Below, piece by piece: positions 1 to 9,596 of a stretch of 64,000 bases of DNA (its first letter is position 1; each line of letters opens with the position of its first letter). The position numbers and the translations under genes are program-made. The stretch is from assembly GCF_021462225.1 (NCBI RefSeq), contig NC_061812.1, forward strand, positions 40,186,675 through 40,250,674, given 5' to 3'. Source of the DNA: Girardinichthys multiradiatus. Taxonomy: Eukaryota > Chordata > Actinopteri > Cyprinodontiformes > Goodeidae. Under the pieces are notes generated by a model that was not told the DNA's origin, ran no database searches, and was given only the letters and a program-made list of their open reading frames with translations.

Positions 1-117
1 CAAGTTTAATAAAACTGTTCTGATCAAAGACTACTACATCTGAAGAACCTGCAGCACATTGTCTCTCTTTTGGTGTTATAGTTTTAAAGAAAAAAATGGA
101 GTTGGTCAAAATGTTTA

Positions 118-218
118 ATTTGTACTGTATTGCACCGACTACGCCAAATTCCTTGTATGTCCAAAAACGTACTTGGCAATAAAGCTTTTCTGATTCAGAT
201 TCTGATTCTGATGATAAT
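118..218 (+). mobile_element. 3' tail of a LINE (Rex1/CR1-like)
   Basis: A short 3'-UTR remnant with an AATAAA-like signal at about 178 runs into a (TTCTGA)n-type tail. The same tail closes the LINE that ends near 55750, which supports a non-LTR retrotransposon 3' end on the plus strand. No coding part is attached. Confidence 0.55.
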
Positions 219-539
219 CAGCAAATACGACTTTAATGCAAACTGAAACTCAGTGTTGACCAGGAAAGGCTGATCAGTGCATTTGTAGTTTCTATAGATG
301 CTAAAAGGTAGAAATGAAAGTGTTAATAGTTGAAAAACTCAGAAACATCATGATTTATAAATACAAACCTAGGTATGCAACAGTTTATGCAACATACACC
401 ATGGAGCATAAACAACTTAACATGGACAAAATAAAGGAAGTAACCTTAACCCGAACAAACACCTCTCGACATTAGCAATTATGCAGGGAGGATGGTAGAC
501 ACCATTAAATTCCTTAGAGTACAGACTTACATACCTGGG
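219..539. other. No recognised feature
   Basis: AT-rich non-coding DNA between two LINE remnants. I see no ORF, RNA gene or repeat structure in it. Confidence 0.5.
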
Positions 540-1010
540 CCCAGCAGAGATAGCATGTTCTGAGAAAACTGAAACAAACATTACTGTCTACAAGCATCCT
601 CACATCATTATACAGAGCTGTGGTTAAGAGTGTGCTGGGGGACCACATCAGCAAGGTTCCAGATGTAATTTGGCAGAAAGGAGGGTCCTGCAGAAGATAG
701 TGAGGGAAGCTGAAAAGATCAATGGCGTGTCCAGGATCTGTTTCAGAGCTGCTACACTAACAGGGTTCAATGTCAAAAGCTCCACTGACCTTGGCAATAA
801 ACTTTCTGAACTACTGCCATCAGGTAAACAGTACTGTGATATCAAAACCAGAGCTGCCATGTTGCTACAGAAATTCCTGCCACAAGTTGTTAAAATGCTG
901 AACTGCTTGTAAAATTATGCACTTTATGTTATTAGACCTTTTTTAGCTACTTCATCTGTTTGGTGTGTATCTATTTAATAATCTTACACATGTTCTATTA
1001 AATATTCCAG
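540..1010 (+). pseudogene. Degenerate C-terminus of a LINE reverse transcriptase ORF
   Basis: In shifting frames the sequence gives residues matching the C-terminal end of fish Rex1/CR1-group ORF2 proteins: ALQKIVREAEK-like text around 670-725, an ELLPSGKQY motif near 805-835, and a closing segment ending in LNCL at the stop near 912. The same LPSG block occurs in the LINE at 52.6-55.7 kb. The fragment has several frameshifts, lacks the polymerase domain and cannot be functional. It is a 5'-truncated copy, the usual LINE product. Family placement is inferred. Confidence 0.6.
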
Positions 1011-2245
1011 AAAACCACTGTCCTATTTTGTTGCGCACTTTTAGGTATACATTAAGGTAACAATAAATAGCTTTAACATTGATTTTCAATTTGAACTATA
1101 TTGTCTTGAATCTCTGGTCATTTTAAATTTTATAATACATTGTAGCGAATCAGGAATTACTAGGTTGGCCAACTTCTCTGTTTTGTTAACTAAATTTAGC
1201 TACGCACATGGCATGGCTTGAAACAAGTTCTTTGGAAAATTTCAGGAATTCTGTTTTGCTGTAGCAGCACATGTTTCAGTTATAACAGTGGTCAGACAGT
1301 GGATGAAAGAAAGGCAGTATGTATGTGCTGCTTTCCTCTTGCTGCATTAGGAGGCATTGGATTCAATAAGAAAACAAATATGTTATGTTGATTCAAACAT
1401 CTGGGTTATTAAGTTCAAGTCATTGCACATGCAAATATGGTTGGATAAAAAGAACATATAAGGTCTTTGACTCAAAATCATACCATGACAATACGAAATT
1501 AGGATGTTACCCAAAGAAAGCAATTGAAATGTTTTGATGGTTATGGTTAAAGTGTAAACACTCCAAGCCAGCTGGTGACAGTAATGCACCACATCGTTGT
1601 ATGCCAACCACCAGAAAACGACAAAGAAAAAGCTATGCAGGTCCTTGAACGCAGGTTGCTAAGTTAATAGCTTAGGAGCTCACGCTTGCTGATAGTACAA
1701 TGACTTGGTGGTGCACATATGAGAAATACGTAAAGTGGACTATGAAAATCACACATTTAAGGATGCATGGACAGAAGCATACGATCTCTTACAGCACAAC
1801 AGTGAGCATACGAGTGTTCACTGTGAGTACAGTGGATTTTGGGAAAACACAAAAAGCCTTTCACTGACTGGACTGGGAAATGATCACAAAGTGCATGGAG
1901 GCTGTTACAGAAGCACTTTTAGATGGAAAAGAAGGACAAGAACTTAAGGTAAAGGTTAAGCAAATTACAATGCCTGCCACAGGCACAACAAGAAAAGCAG
2001 AACCGTTATACCAAGATGCAAAAACCCAGCTCCACTGTCATTTAAAGTGTGTTTAATATTGATACTTAAATTGGACTGCACTTTTCTGTTCAACAGATGA
2101 TTTCATTGGCGTATGAATAATTGATCAGTGAGTAAAACTATTGTTAAATAAAGATGAAAGAAAATCCCAAAGGGATCCCAAAGGGTTTGGATGAGGGAGG
2201 CCGTGGACCTCCTGCTTTTTTAAATTAGGGACCCCTGATGTAAAG
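1011..2245. other. No recognised feature
   Basis: AT-rich sequence without a credible gene. The short open frames here, for example 1383-1607 and 1735-1947, have no recognisable domain and low-complexity composition, so I treat them as chance. Confidence 0.5.
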
Positions 2246-2580
2246 GATAAATCTTCTTCACCCTCCAGGGTTACTTGTGGAGTACCACAGGGTTCAGTGC
2301 TTTGCAGATTCTCTATCTATAAGCAGTATATGGTTTCAATAGGTACAATTATCAGGCAGCATAGGATAAATTTTCACTGTATTGCTGATAATACTCAGCC
2401 TTATTTATACATATTCGCTGATGAATCCAACTAGTTAACCAACAGGCATGACTTGAACACATAAAAACCTGGGTGACTTTAAATTTTCTGCTTCTTAAAT
2501 GCAGTTAAAAGCCTTCTGCTGATCCAAAATGTTGCAGCAAGACTTCTGATGAAAATAAAAGGAGAGATCAAAATTTCTCC
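2246..2580 (+). mobile_element. L2-type LINE fragment cut by a gypsy LTR
   Basis: This segment aligns by eye with the better-preserved L2 at 58.9-61.2 kb: the run after GTACCACAGGGTTCAGT, the degraded catalytic box (CIADN where the other copy has CYADD) and the later AGCAAGA..CTGATGAAAAT stretch. Several internal parts are deleted. L2 homology stops exactly at 2580, where a TG-starting LTR begins, so the gypsy element very likely inserted into this older L2 copy. Confidence 0.75.
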
Positions 2581-3370
2581 TGTCATATCCACGGTGGTTT
2601 GTATACCGGCTGTGTGCAGTCTGCATGCAGGCTGTGTTTGCGTGCTGTGTTCTCTCTGTGGAGGGTGTGACTGGCAGGTGCTGCTGCACAGGTGTTGCTC
2701 ATCTGAGAGCAATCAGCTGGGCTACTTATGGAGTGGAAATCCAGAGGGAGGCGTCAGCTTGTTTTTTTCACTTGGCGTGGTAACAGCTAGACCTCTGCTT
2801 CTCTGCAGTCTGGCTTCCAAAGAGTTTTTCTAATCTCCTTGTTTTTCTCCCCCTGCCTTGCAGATCACCCTTCACTGAAGGAAGTCGTGGAACCTTTCTG
2901 GTCTCCGTTTTTACCCGTGTCATGTTCAGAGGAGTTTGGGAACTCCAGCCTCGACACCTCAGCCCTGAGCCTCCTCTCTGCTTCAAACTCCAAGCCCAGC
3001 TTCTCAAGAGTCACCTGAGAACCACCCGTCAACCTGCCTGTCCACCCTCCAACGTTAAAACTCTCCAACCATAGTGGAGTTTCCTGGAAGAGAAGAAAGC
3101 AATTCATCCTCCAAAAACTGTTCACAGCCTGTCAGCGTCAAGCCACCCTGGAGAAGGACTTATTTTCCCACAGTCTTGTCAAGAACCCAACCCTTGTAAG
3201 TCAGCATCTAAAAGAACACATTCACAGTTTCTCCGTTTCCACCCAGTGTTTACCAGCTTCTGTCTTTCTCTTTAAGAGAGACCCCGCATTTATCCACCAG
3301 CTCCAGCCCTGGTTCCAGTCCGACCTTTATCTGTGTTTCAAAATAAACTGTTAAAACGCTGTCTTTGTCC
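2581..3370 (+). repeat. 5' LTR of a Ty3/gypsy retrotransposon
   Basis: The block starts with TGTCATATCC immediately at the end of the interrupted L2. It contains a TATA-like motif around 2721, a stretch around 2830-2880 that resembles a spliced leader region, and an AATAAA at about 3341. The gag start codon follows at 3409. The 3' boundary of the LTR and the primer-binding site are not resolved; I place the end near 3370. No matching 3' LTR is present because the element is truncated in RT. Confidence 0.6.
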
Positions 3371-3408
3371 TCGTGGTTGTGTATCTCGGAGGCTAAGAAA
3401 AACCCATT

Positions 3409-5228
3409 ATGACAGAACGAGCTGACCAAATGGACTCGAACACAATTACGAGGAGCTATTTCCCATCAGGGAGTTCTGTTAGGTCAACACAATACTATGC
3501 TAAGAACATTAGCCCAACAGCAAAGTCAGATCCAACAATCAGTCAGCACTACGAATCACCAGTTACCAGAAATAATATTCAGGTTTCTTGCACCACAAAT
3601 GAATCCTGTTTATTCTCCTCTACCCCCAGCTCAAGTCCTGTCAACTCCTGCCCAGGTTCGTTATTCCGTCAAAGAAATGATTCCTTCTCCTCCTGAACCA
3701 TTTACAAGTGATCTTGAAAAAAGGGTTTTCTCTTACAATGTACTTAGATTTTTTACTGATCACCTCAGTCTTTCCCTGATGATGTGTCTAAGATTTCTTA
3801 TATTATCAGGTTACTCGGGGACCAGGCCTTAAGGTGGGCAGAGGCCATTATAAATTAATCTTCTATTCACTATCACTCATTTCAGGAGTTCATCAGTTTG
3901 TTCAGGTTAACCTTCCTTCCCAATCAGCATTGTGATGAGGCAGCTAAAAAATTATGGTCACTTATATCTGTGGCCATTTAGCTGCAGAATCTGGCTGTAA
4001 CTGTTATGCCTTAAAATGCGTTTTCTTAAATTTGCTAAATGAAGACTTAAAAGATGAACTCACTTACAGGGATGAAACTGACTCATTAGAGAGTCTCATT
4101 AGTCTTGCTATTCGCATTGATAACCGTATCCATGAGAGAATTAGAGTCAGGGGTTTTTCTTCCTTTAGAAGTCTTTAAAATCAAGCACCCACAAAACCTG
4201 AAAAGTTTGAGTCATCCCCTGAACCCATTCAAATAAGGAGAACTGGTTTCACTCCCGACGAAAGAGCAAAAAAATTTAAAACAGGACAGTGCCTTTATTG
4301 TGGTTCCACAGGCCATTTTCGTCTTAAATGCCCAGTTCGCCCCAAAGAGTCAGCCCGCCAGCAATCAATGGGTTGCTGGCGGGCGCAGTTCAACAATTTA
4401 ACTACCCCCGTTTCCTGCTTCAAACCACCCTATGTATCAAAGAAGAACAAATTCCTTTGATGGCTTTCATTGATTCCGGCTCAGAACAGAATCTTATAAG
4501 CCCTGATCCAGAAATTTAACCTTCCTGTCTGCTACCTTGAACCTCCCATAAATGTCACCGATCTATGGCCGAACTTTAAATTGTGTCTTCCAGAAGACTC
4601 AGCCACTAGAATTAGTTACATCAGGTAACATCACAAAACAATTTATTTTTTGCTGTTCCCCACAAAAGAAACCCCAGTTGTTTTAGGTCACCCTTGGCTT
4701 AAGAATCATAACCCACACATAAACTGGAAAGAATCCCACATTGAGTCCTGGAGCATCGAGTGTCAAGCTACTTGTCTTCGTTTTGTAGTCCCTACTTCCT
4801 CCCCTCTGGCCTTATGTCCTTACTCCCTCAGATTTAACAAATGTAATAGAGTATGATGACTTAGAGAAAGTATTTAGCAAGAATCTAGCTCTTTCTCTAC
4901 GTCCCCATCGCCCATATGACTCTGCCATAGATCTACTTCCTGGTGCTCCATTACCAGCAGGCCGGCTTTTTCGCCTGTCAGTTTCAGAGCAGGAGTCAAT
5001 GGAAAAATACAAAAACGACTCGCTTAAAACTGGTATCATTCGGGCATCTTCTTCACCTATGGGGGCAGGGTTTTTCTTTGTGTCTAAAAAGGATGGATCT
5101 CTAAGACCAGTGTATCAATTACAGAGCCATTAATGACATCACCATTAAGAATAAATATTCCTTTCCCTTGCTCACTTCAGCATTCGAGGATGTCCAAGGA
5201 GCCACCATATTCACAAAACTGGACCTGT
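3409..5228 (+). pseudogene. Ty3/gypsy gag-pro-pol remnant (Sushi/chromovirus-like)
   Basis: The order is canonical. A gag start is at 3409. A gag core lies around 3954-4178. A CX2CX4HX4C zinc knuckle lies at 4290-4331 (first Cys codon 4290, His 4314, last Cys 4329). A retroviral-type aspartic protease motif, FIDSGS, has its catalytic Asp at 4472-4474. A protease C-terminal LGHPWL block is near 4690, and the RT N-terminus runs from about 4838. The RT reading frame shifts near 5110 and homology ends at a KLDL motif near 5226, before the catalytic YxDD box. Several frameshifts and stops break gag and pro. In the living family this polyprotein makes capsid, protease and reverse transcriptase for copy-and-paste transposition; here it is dead. 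The Sushi/chromovirus assignment is inferred from the RT N-terminal wording. Confidence 0.8.
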
Positions 5229-5245
5229 GAAACACTCACCATCTA

Positions 5246-5825
5246 CAGGGGTTGGACAATGAAACTGAAACACCTGGTTTTTGACCACAATAATTTATTA
5301 GTATGGTGTAGGGCCTCCTTTTGCGGCCAATACATCATCAATTCGTCTTGGGAATGACATATACAAGTCCTGCACAGTGGTCAGAGGGATTTTAAGCCAT
5401 TCTTCTTGCAGGATAGTGGCCAGGTCACTACGTGATACTGGTGGAGGAAAACGTTTCCTGACTCGCTCCTCCAAAACACCCCAAAGTGGCTCAATAATAT
5501 TTAGATCTGGTGACTGTGCAGGCCATGGGAGATGTTCAACTTCACTTTCATGTTCATCAAACCAATCTTTCACCAGTCTTGCTGTGTGTATTGGTGCATT
5601 GTTATCCTGATACACGGCACCGCCTTCAGGATACAATGTTTGAACCATTGGATGCACATGGTCCTCAAGAATGGTTCGGTAGTCCTTGGCAGTGACACAC
5701 CCATCTAGCACAAATATTGGGCCAAGGGAATGCCATGATATGGCAGCCCAAACCATCACTGATTCACCCCCATACTTCACTCTGGGCATGCAACAGTCTG
5801 GGTGGTACTGTATGTCTGGTTCTCC
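5246..5825 (-). mobile_element. Truncated Tc1-like transposon, DD37E family
   Basis: One end is intact: TA at 5244-5245 is followed by CAGGGGTTGGACAATGAAAC, the same terminal inverted repeat as the complete copy at 9597-10865. The minus strand encodes the C-terminal two-thirds of the transposase. Homology to the complete copy stops near 5810, so the other end and the DNA-binding half are lost. It sits directly downstream of the broken gypsy RT and upstream of an L2 3'-UTR scrap. Confidence 0.9.
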
Positions 5826-5957
5826 TAGAGATTTCTTCCTGTTAAAGAGGAGTTTTTTGGTTTTTTTTGTCGCTACCTGCATGCTCAGAAGGAAGGATTC
5901 TTGCAAAGAGTGACTCAATGCAATCTGCTGGATTTCCTTGGAGAACTTTTTAACCAT
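5298..5957 (-). pseudogene. Chimeric ORF: antisense L2 3'-UTR fused to Tc1 transposase C-terminal half
   Basis: This 219-codon open frame is uninterrupted. Residues 1 to about 43 read antisense through an L2 3'-UTR scrap; from residue 51 (YHPDCC) the frame is DD37E transposase. The second catalytic Asp is residue 118 (QDNNAP) and the catalytic Glu residue 156 (NIIEPLWG), with 37 residues between. The first catalytic Asp and the helix-turn-helix DNA-binding domains are absent, so it cannot act as a transposase. It retains the Glu codon at the position where the complete copy has a stop (9976-9978). Expression is unknown; I regard the fusion as accidental. Confidence 0.75.
5826..5955 (+). mobile_element. 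L2 3'-UTR scrap
   Basis: The text from TTTCTTCCTGTTAAAG to TGCAATCTGCTGGATTTCC matches, with substitutions, the 3'-UTR of the L2 at about 60880-61050. It abuts the truncated Tc1 with about 15 bp of unassigned sequence between them. Confidence 0.75.
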
Positions 5958-5999
5958 CTACATTGTGACTACATTGTTTGACCACTAGAATCAGAAACA

Positions 6000-6265
6000 G
6001 TGAAGGAAATTGTCCCCTTTCATGCACAAACTAAACATCCCTGCAGACAGACAAACCACTAGTGCATCTCATATACTGTGTGAGCAGAAGCTGCACTTTA
6101 TGTAAATAGTACATGCCACATTCCATGTACATGTGGTCTTATTTTCCAATAGTGTTTCTAAATTTTGTAAGTCTCTATAACCTACATTTTGAGCTGGGTC
6201 TCAGCTAAATTTAATTATGGTGACATGACAATAAGGAGTCTTGAATTTGGAATTTATGTATTTGA
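6000..6265 (+). mobile_element. Possible LINE 3'-UTR tail
   Basis: The end, GGTGACATGACAATAAGGAG followed by TCTTGAATTTGGAATTTATG, resembles the ACAATAAAG..TCTTGAA tails of fish LINEs. No coding part is present, so the call is weak. Confidence 0.35.
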
Positions 6266-6299
6266 CTTGGAATCTGTCTATTTTTCTCTTAAGTGCCTT

Positions 6300-6600
6300 T
6301 TCTTAAGATCTTTTCACCCCACCACCACCACCACCAAGCCTTAACAGTTCAAGCCGCTGGCTGAAGGCACTGACTCGCTGATGCACGAAGCTGGCGCTGC
6401 CGAGGCAGTGGAAGAGCAAGTCCAACTCCTTACTCGCTGTGGGTGGCATGTCGGAGTGAGATTGTTTTATACCTGAATGCAGGGGCTGTGACGTAAGCAT
6501 GTACCAAGCTGTACCATTTGGCCAATAGCAAAATTCCACTGCAGTAACCACCGTTCAACCCAAAGAGGGCAACACTAAGATGGTTTTAGGACAAATATTG
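6300..6600. other. GC-richer promoter-like block, unassigned
   Basis: A locally GC-rich stretch with a (CCA)n run near 6318-6335, a CRE-like TGACGTAA at about 6490, and a CCAAT box inside GGCCAATAGC near 6520-6530. It could be part of an LTR, a transposon promoter or a decayed CpG island. I do not recognise a family and see no ORF that fits. Confidence 0.35.
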
Positions 6601-7900
6601 CCGAATTAAACAACTGTACATGAAATTTGAAAAATACACAGGAACAGGATAGCAGCCTTAAGCCTCAATTTATACAGTTTATCTGCAAAAAATGTTGGTT
6701 TGGGGTTTAGCTCCTCTTTAAAGCCACATATTTCTATGCATCATTGGAATGCAAGGCCAATATGCACTTGTGTGGTGGAGGTACTGTATAACATCTGCTG
6801 GTGCAAGAATCCATGAAAGAATAAAGACAGAAAGAGAAACATACCTTCAGTTCAGACGTTTGTGGATCGTAACCAATTCTCAAAATTGTCTGTGCATCCA
6901 CGAGCAACAGTTTAGCTTTGTCAATTAGGCTGATAAAAAAAACAGAAACAAACGCTGACCATTGCTATTGTCACTGATATGCATCCTAATGACTTCTATG
7001 AGCGAACCGAGCTGAAAATCAGTATACACTACAATAAGGCAAGTTCAATATGCAACATGTTTCACCAAGACAAATTTAAGGTGTTTTTCTGTCTGGTTGA
7101 TAGGGGTTGAACAATTTGCTCGGCTGGCAGAAAAAGCCATAATCAATCTGAAGATTACAGATAAGGGCATTAAAAGCAGCCAAGCACAGCTGTTTCTCTT
7201 ATCGCAATTACACCTTGCCCTCCTGCCTCAGGTACACCCAATAACGCTAGGAGAGGATGTGCCAGCAGCCACTTCAGGTTGAGGATGCCTATCAGCAAAC
7301 TCTAAACACACCCCGTCCTTGCTGAGAGAGTGCAGAGAGCTTGTTAAGTCAAAGAATAGGTGATTTTCATAGTAGGTATGCTGTACAATGTATGTTCGTG
7401 CTTTTCACATGTAGGAAAACCAAAATTGAAAGGCATAAATAATGTGCACTCTGCTGAACAATGAGCAATCTTCTGGATCACTTACTGCTGACTGTGTTCC
7501 AGAAAGGGAGCAAGGACAAATAGACCTTGCTCTAACTTTGCTTCCTCTCGCTGCTTTTTAATTTCTCTTTACTTTACACTGTCTTGCTCCACCTTTTATT
7601 GTGGAATATAATTCACATTATGGGATTAATAAGCAGTAAAGTAAAAGGAAAGAAATCAATGAGTATCACAACAAGACGGAGATTTAATGTAGGAGCTAGA
7701 AATGTTCACAAGACCATTTTTCAGAGCTCAGGTCAAGTTTTAAGTCGAGTCATTCTTTCAGGTATTTATAACTCCAAACCATGTATGGTTTTGTCTTTAT
7801 ATATCTATCTAAATCTAAAGTAACATAAACATTTGGCAGGTTTCTTTCTTGTAAAGATTTAATTAATCATTCAAAAAATCCATTATAAATGGTTGTACAT
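6601..7900. other. No recognised feature
   Basis: AT-rich non-coding DNA. The short open frames at 7097-7282 and 7584-7823 show no domain. Confidence 0.45.
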
Positions 7901-7904
7901 TATT

Positions 7905-8310
7905 TCAACCTGGAAAGACTCACATAAAGGAGAAACAACGAGAAGACGGTTAAATAATTTATTAATGAAAGATTATTTCTTTGGCGTTGGACCCCTGAGG
8001 GAGACGTAAACGCTGAGGATGAAGTAGGTTTGAATAAACATCTTAGGATTATGATTAGGTACGTCTTCCCCCCTTGGGATCCGATCCTGGTGGTGGTGGT
8101 GTAGGCCTTGCTATGGAAGGAGTTGGGAGCCCATGGTGGAGAAGAGGTGGAGGAGGGTCGAAGCATAGCAGAAGAGCGGTGTTTTCCATGCAGAGGGTCT
8201 TTAAAAGTGATGCCCTGGGAGATAATTGGCTGACGAGGAGTGCGGACCTGCCGTTGATTGGAGCAGCCAGTGAGGAGTGATTGGACGTGGCGGGGGTGGT
8301 GAGTCTTCCA
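7905..8310. other. GC-rich unassigned block, probably repeat-derived
   Basis: Sharp compositional change relative to the flanks, with (TGG)n runs near 8088-8100 and purine-rich GGTGGAGG-type text to about 8290. It may be a fragment of an LTR element or of a transposon UTR. No frame is convincing on either strand. Confidence 0.3.
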
Positions 8311-8456
8311 TGTTGAATTTTCGTTTAAACTCCATATTAAAAATTAATAAAGCATATTTACCCAATTGTAAAAAAAAACATATACATTTATGTTAAAAAA
8401 TGTAACAAATGGGTTACCACTTGTTAAGGTTGAATTTCTTGAAATAAACAGAAAGT

Positions 8457-9042
8457 TGTCATGATTTGAAGGTGTTTGAGTTTTGCTTTGGGGCTTGCCT
8501 CTGATCATGATTTGTTATGTTTTCCAGACAGTGCTTTAGTTCCTTTAGCTTTACTTTTTTACTTATTCTGTTTATGCTGCATTTAGTTATGTTCCTTCTA
8601 TAAGAGGTTTTCTTTATTTGTATTGTGTCTTTGTATCTCTGTTTAGTTCTTATATTTTGTTTCCATTCTCAGCCACTGCCACCTTAATCAGCTTCATTTG
8701 GTCCACCTCCTTAAGTCCTATCAGTCTCATTGCTTTAATCTATGTCATGCTTCATATATACTCTTCTGTCCTGTCTACTCCTTGCTGGAGTATACTGTTT
8801 GCCAAGCCTGTTCATGTCCTTTAATGTTTGTCATGCCAAGCCTGTCCACAACTGTTTGCTTTGCCACACCTGCTGATGAGTGTTTGTTGTTTCACCATGC
8901 CAAGCCTGTCCATATTTATGCCTACATCTGCCACCACCTGCCTGATGTGAGTTTTTATTTAAATTAAAACCTTTTCACTTACCTAGTTGCTTCTGCCTGC
9001 CTGACTGCACCTGGTCCACTCCAAAAACAACACCCTGTGACA
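8457..9042 (+). repeat. Solo LTR with target-site duplication
   Basis: The 586-bp unit starts TGTCATGATTTGAAGG and ends ACACCCTGTGACA, i.e. TG...CA termini. It is flanked on both sides by GAAAGT (8451-8456 and 9043-9048), a 5-6 bp target-site duplication. An AATTAAA-type signal is near 8960. Internally the motif CAAGCCTGTCCA recurs (near 8836 and 8901, with a variant near 8800). No gag or pol is adjacent, so it is most simply a solo LTR left by LTR-LTR recombination. Gypsy versus ERV origin is not decided. Confidence 0.8.
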
Positions 9043-9117
9043 GAAAGTGCTTTCACTATGGAGAACTGTAATTCTCTTTGCAATGACGCAGTCAGTGCCT
9101 GCTAATCCCTGTATATA

Positions 9118-9540
9118 CATTACTCACAAAAAAATTGGGATTTTGGCTTTCATGTGAAATTTTTGGAAAATGTAAAAGCTTCACGCTACAGTATTATTAT
9201 ATTATGAAAGCAGGGCATTTAAGTAGAAGCATGCCATGGTGATTTTCTCATCTCAGACAGTTAATTGAAACAATAGCCAACAACAGTTGTGGTTATACCA
9301 CAAAGAAAAATGTCAATGTCACAATGTCATATGCCCTTGAGCATCAATTACAGCTGGACAACGACATCTCCTGATGTTCACAAGTCAACTTATTGTCTGC
9401 TGAGGCTTGGCATCCCACTCTTCTTAAAGAGCAACACTCAGGTCGTTGAGGTTCTGGGGTACAAAGTTACAAGACTTAGCTGATCTCATAGGTTTTCTAT
9501 GGGATTTAGGAACGGGGGAAAGTAGTTTTAAATTCTTGCC
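9118..9540 (-). mobile_element. Degenerate Tc1-like transposon fragment
   Basis: It begins TACTCACAAAAAAATTGGGA, a terminus typical of a fish Tc1 family, and continues with minus-strand transposase-like text (the segments complementary to CTCAGGTCGTTGAGGTTC and TTTTCTATGGGATTTAGG correspond to the DDE C-terminal region). Frames are destroyed and the far end is missing. Confidence 0.6.
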
Positions 9541-9596
9541 GGTACTTAGGGGCAGAGCTAGAGGGGGGACTGGTGGCATATATGCATGCATATGTA

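Noticed and set aside
1735..1947. 70-codon ORF as a small host gene
   Set aside because: No domain, no regulatory context, surrounded by repeat remnants; consistent with chance.
3409..5228. A domesticated gag gene (PEG10/RTL-like)
   Set aside because: Gag and protease frames are broken by several stops and shifts, and the flanking LTR and RT fragment show an ordinary dead gypsy copy.
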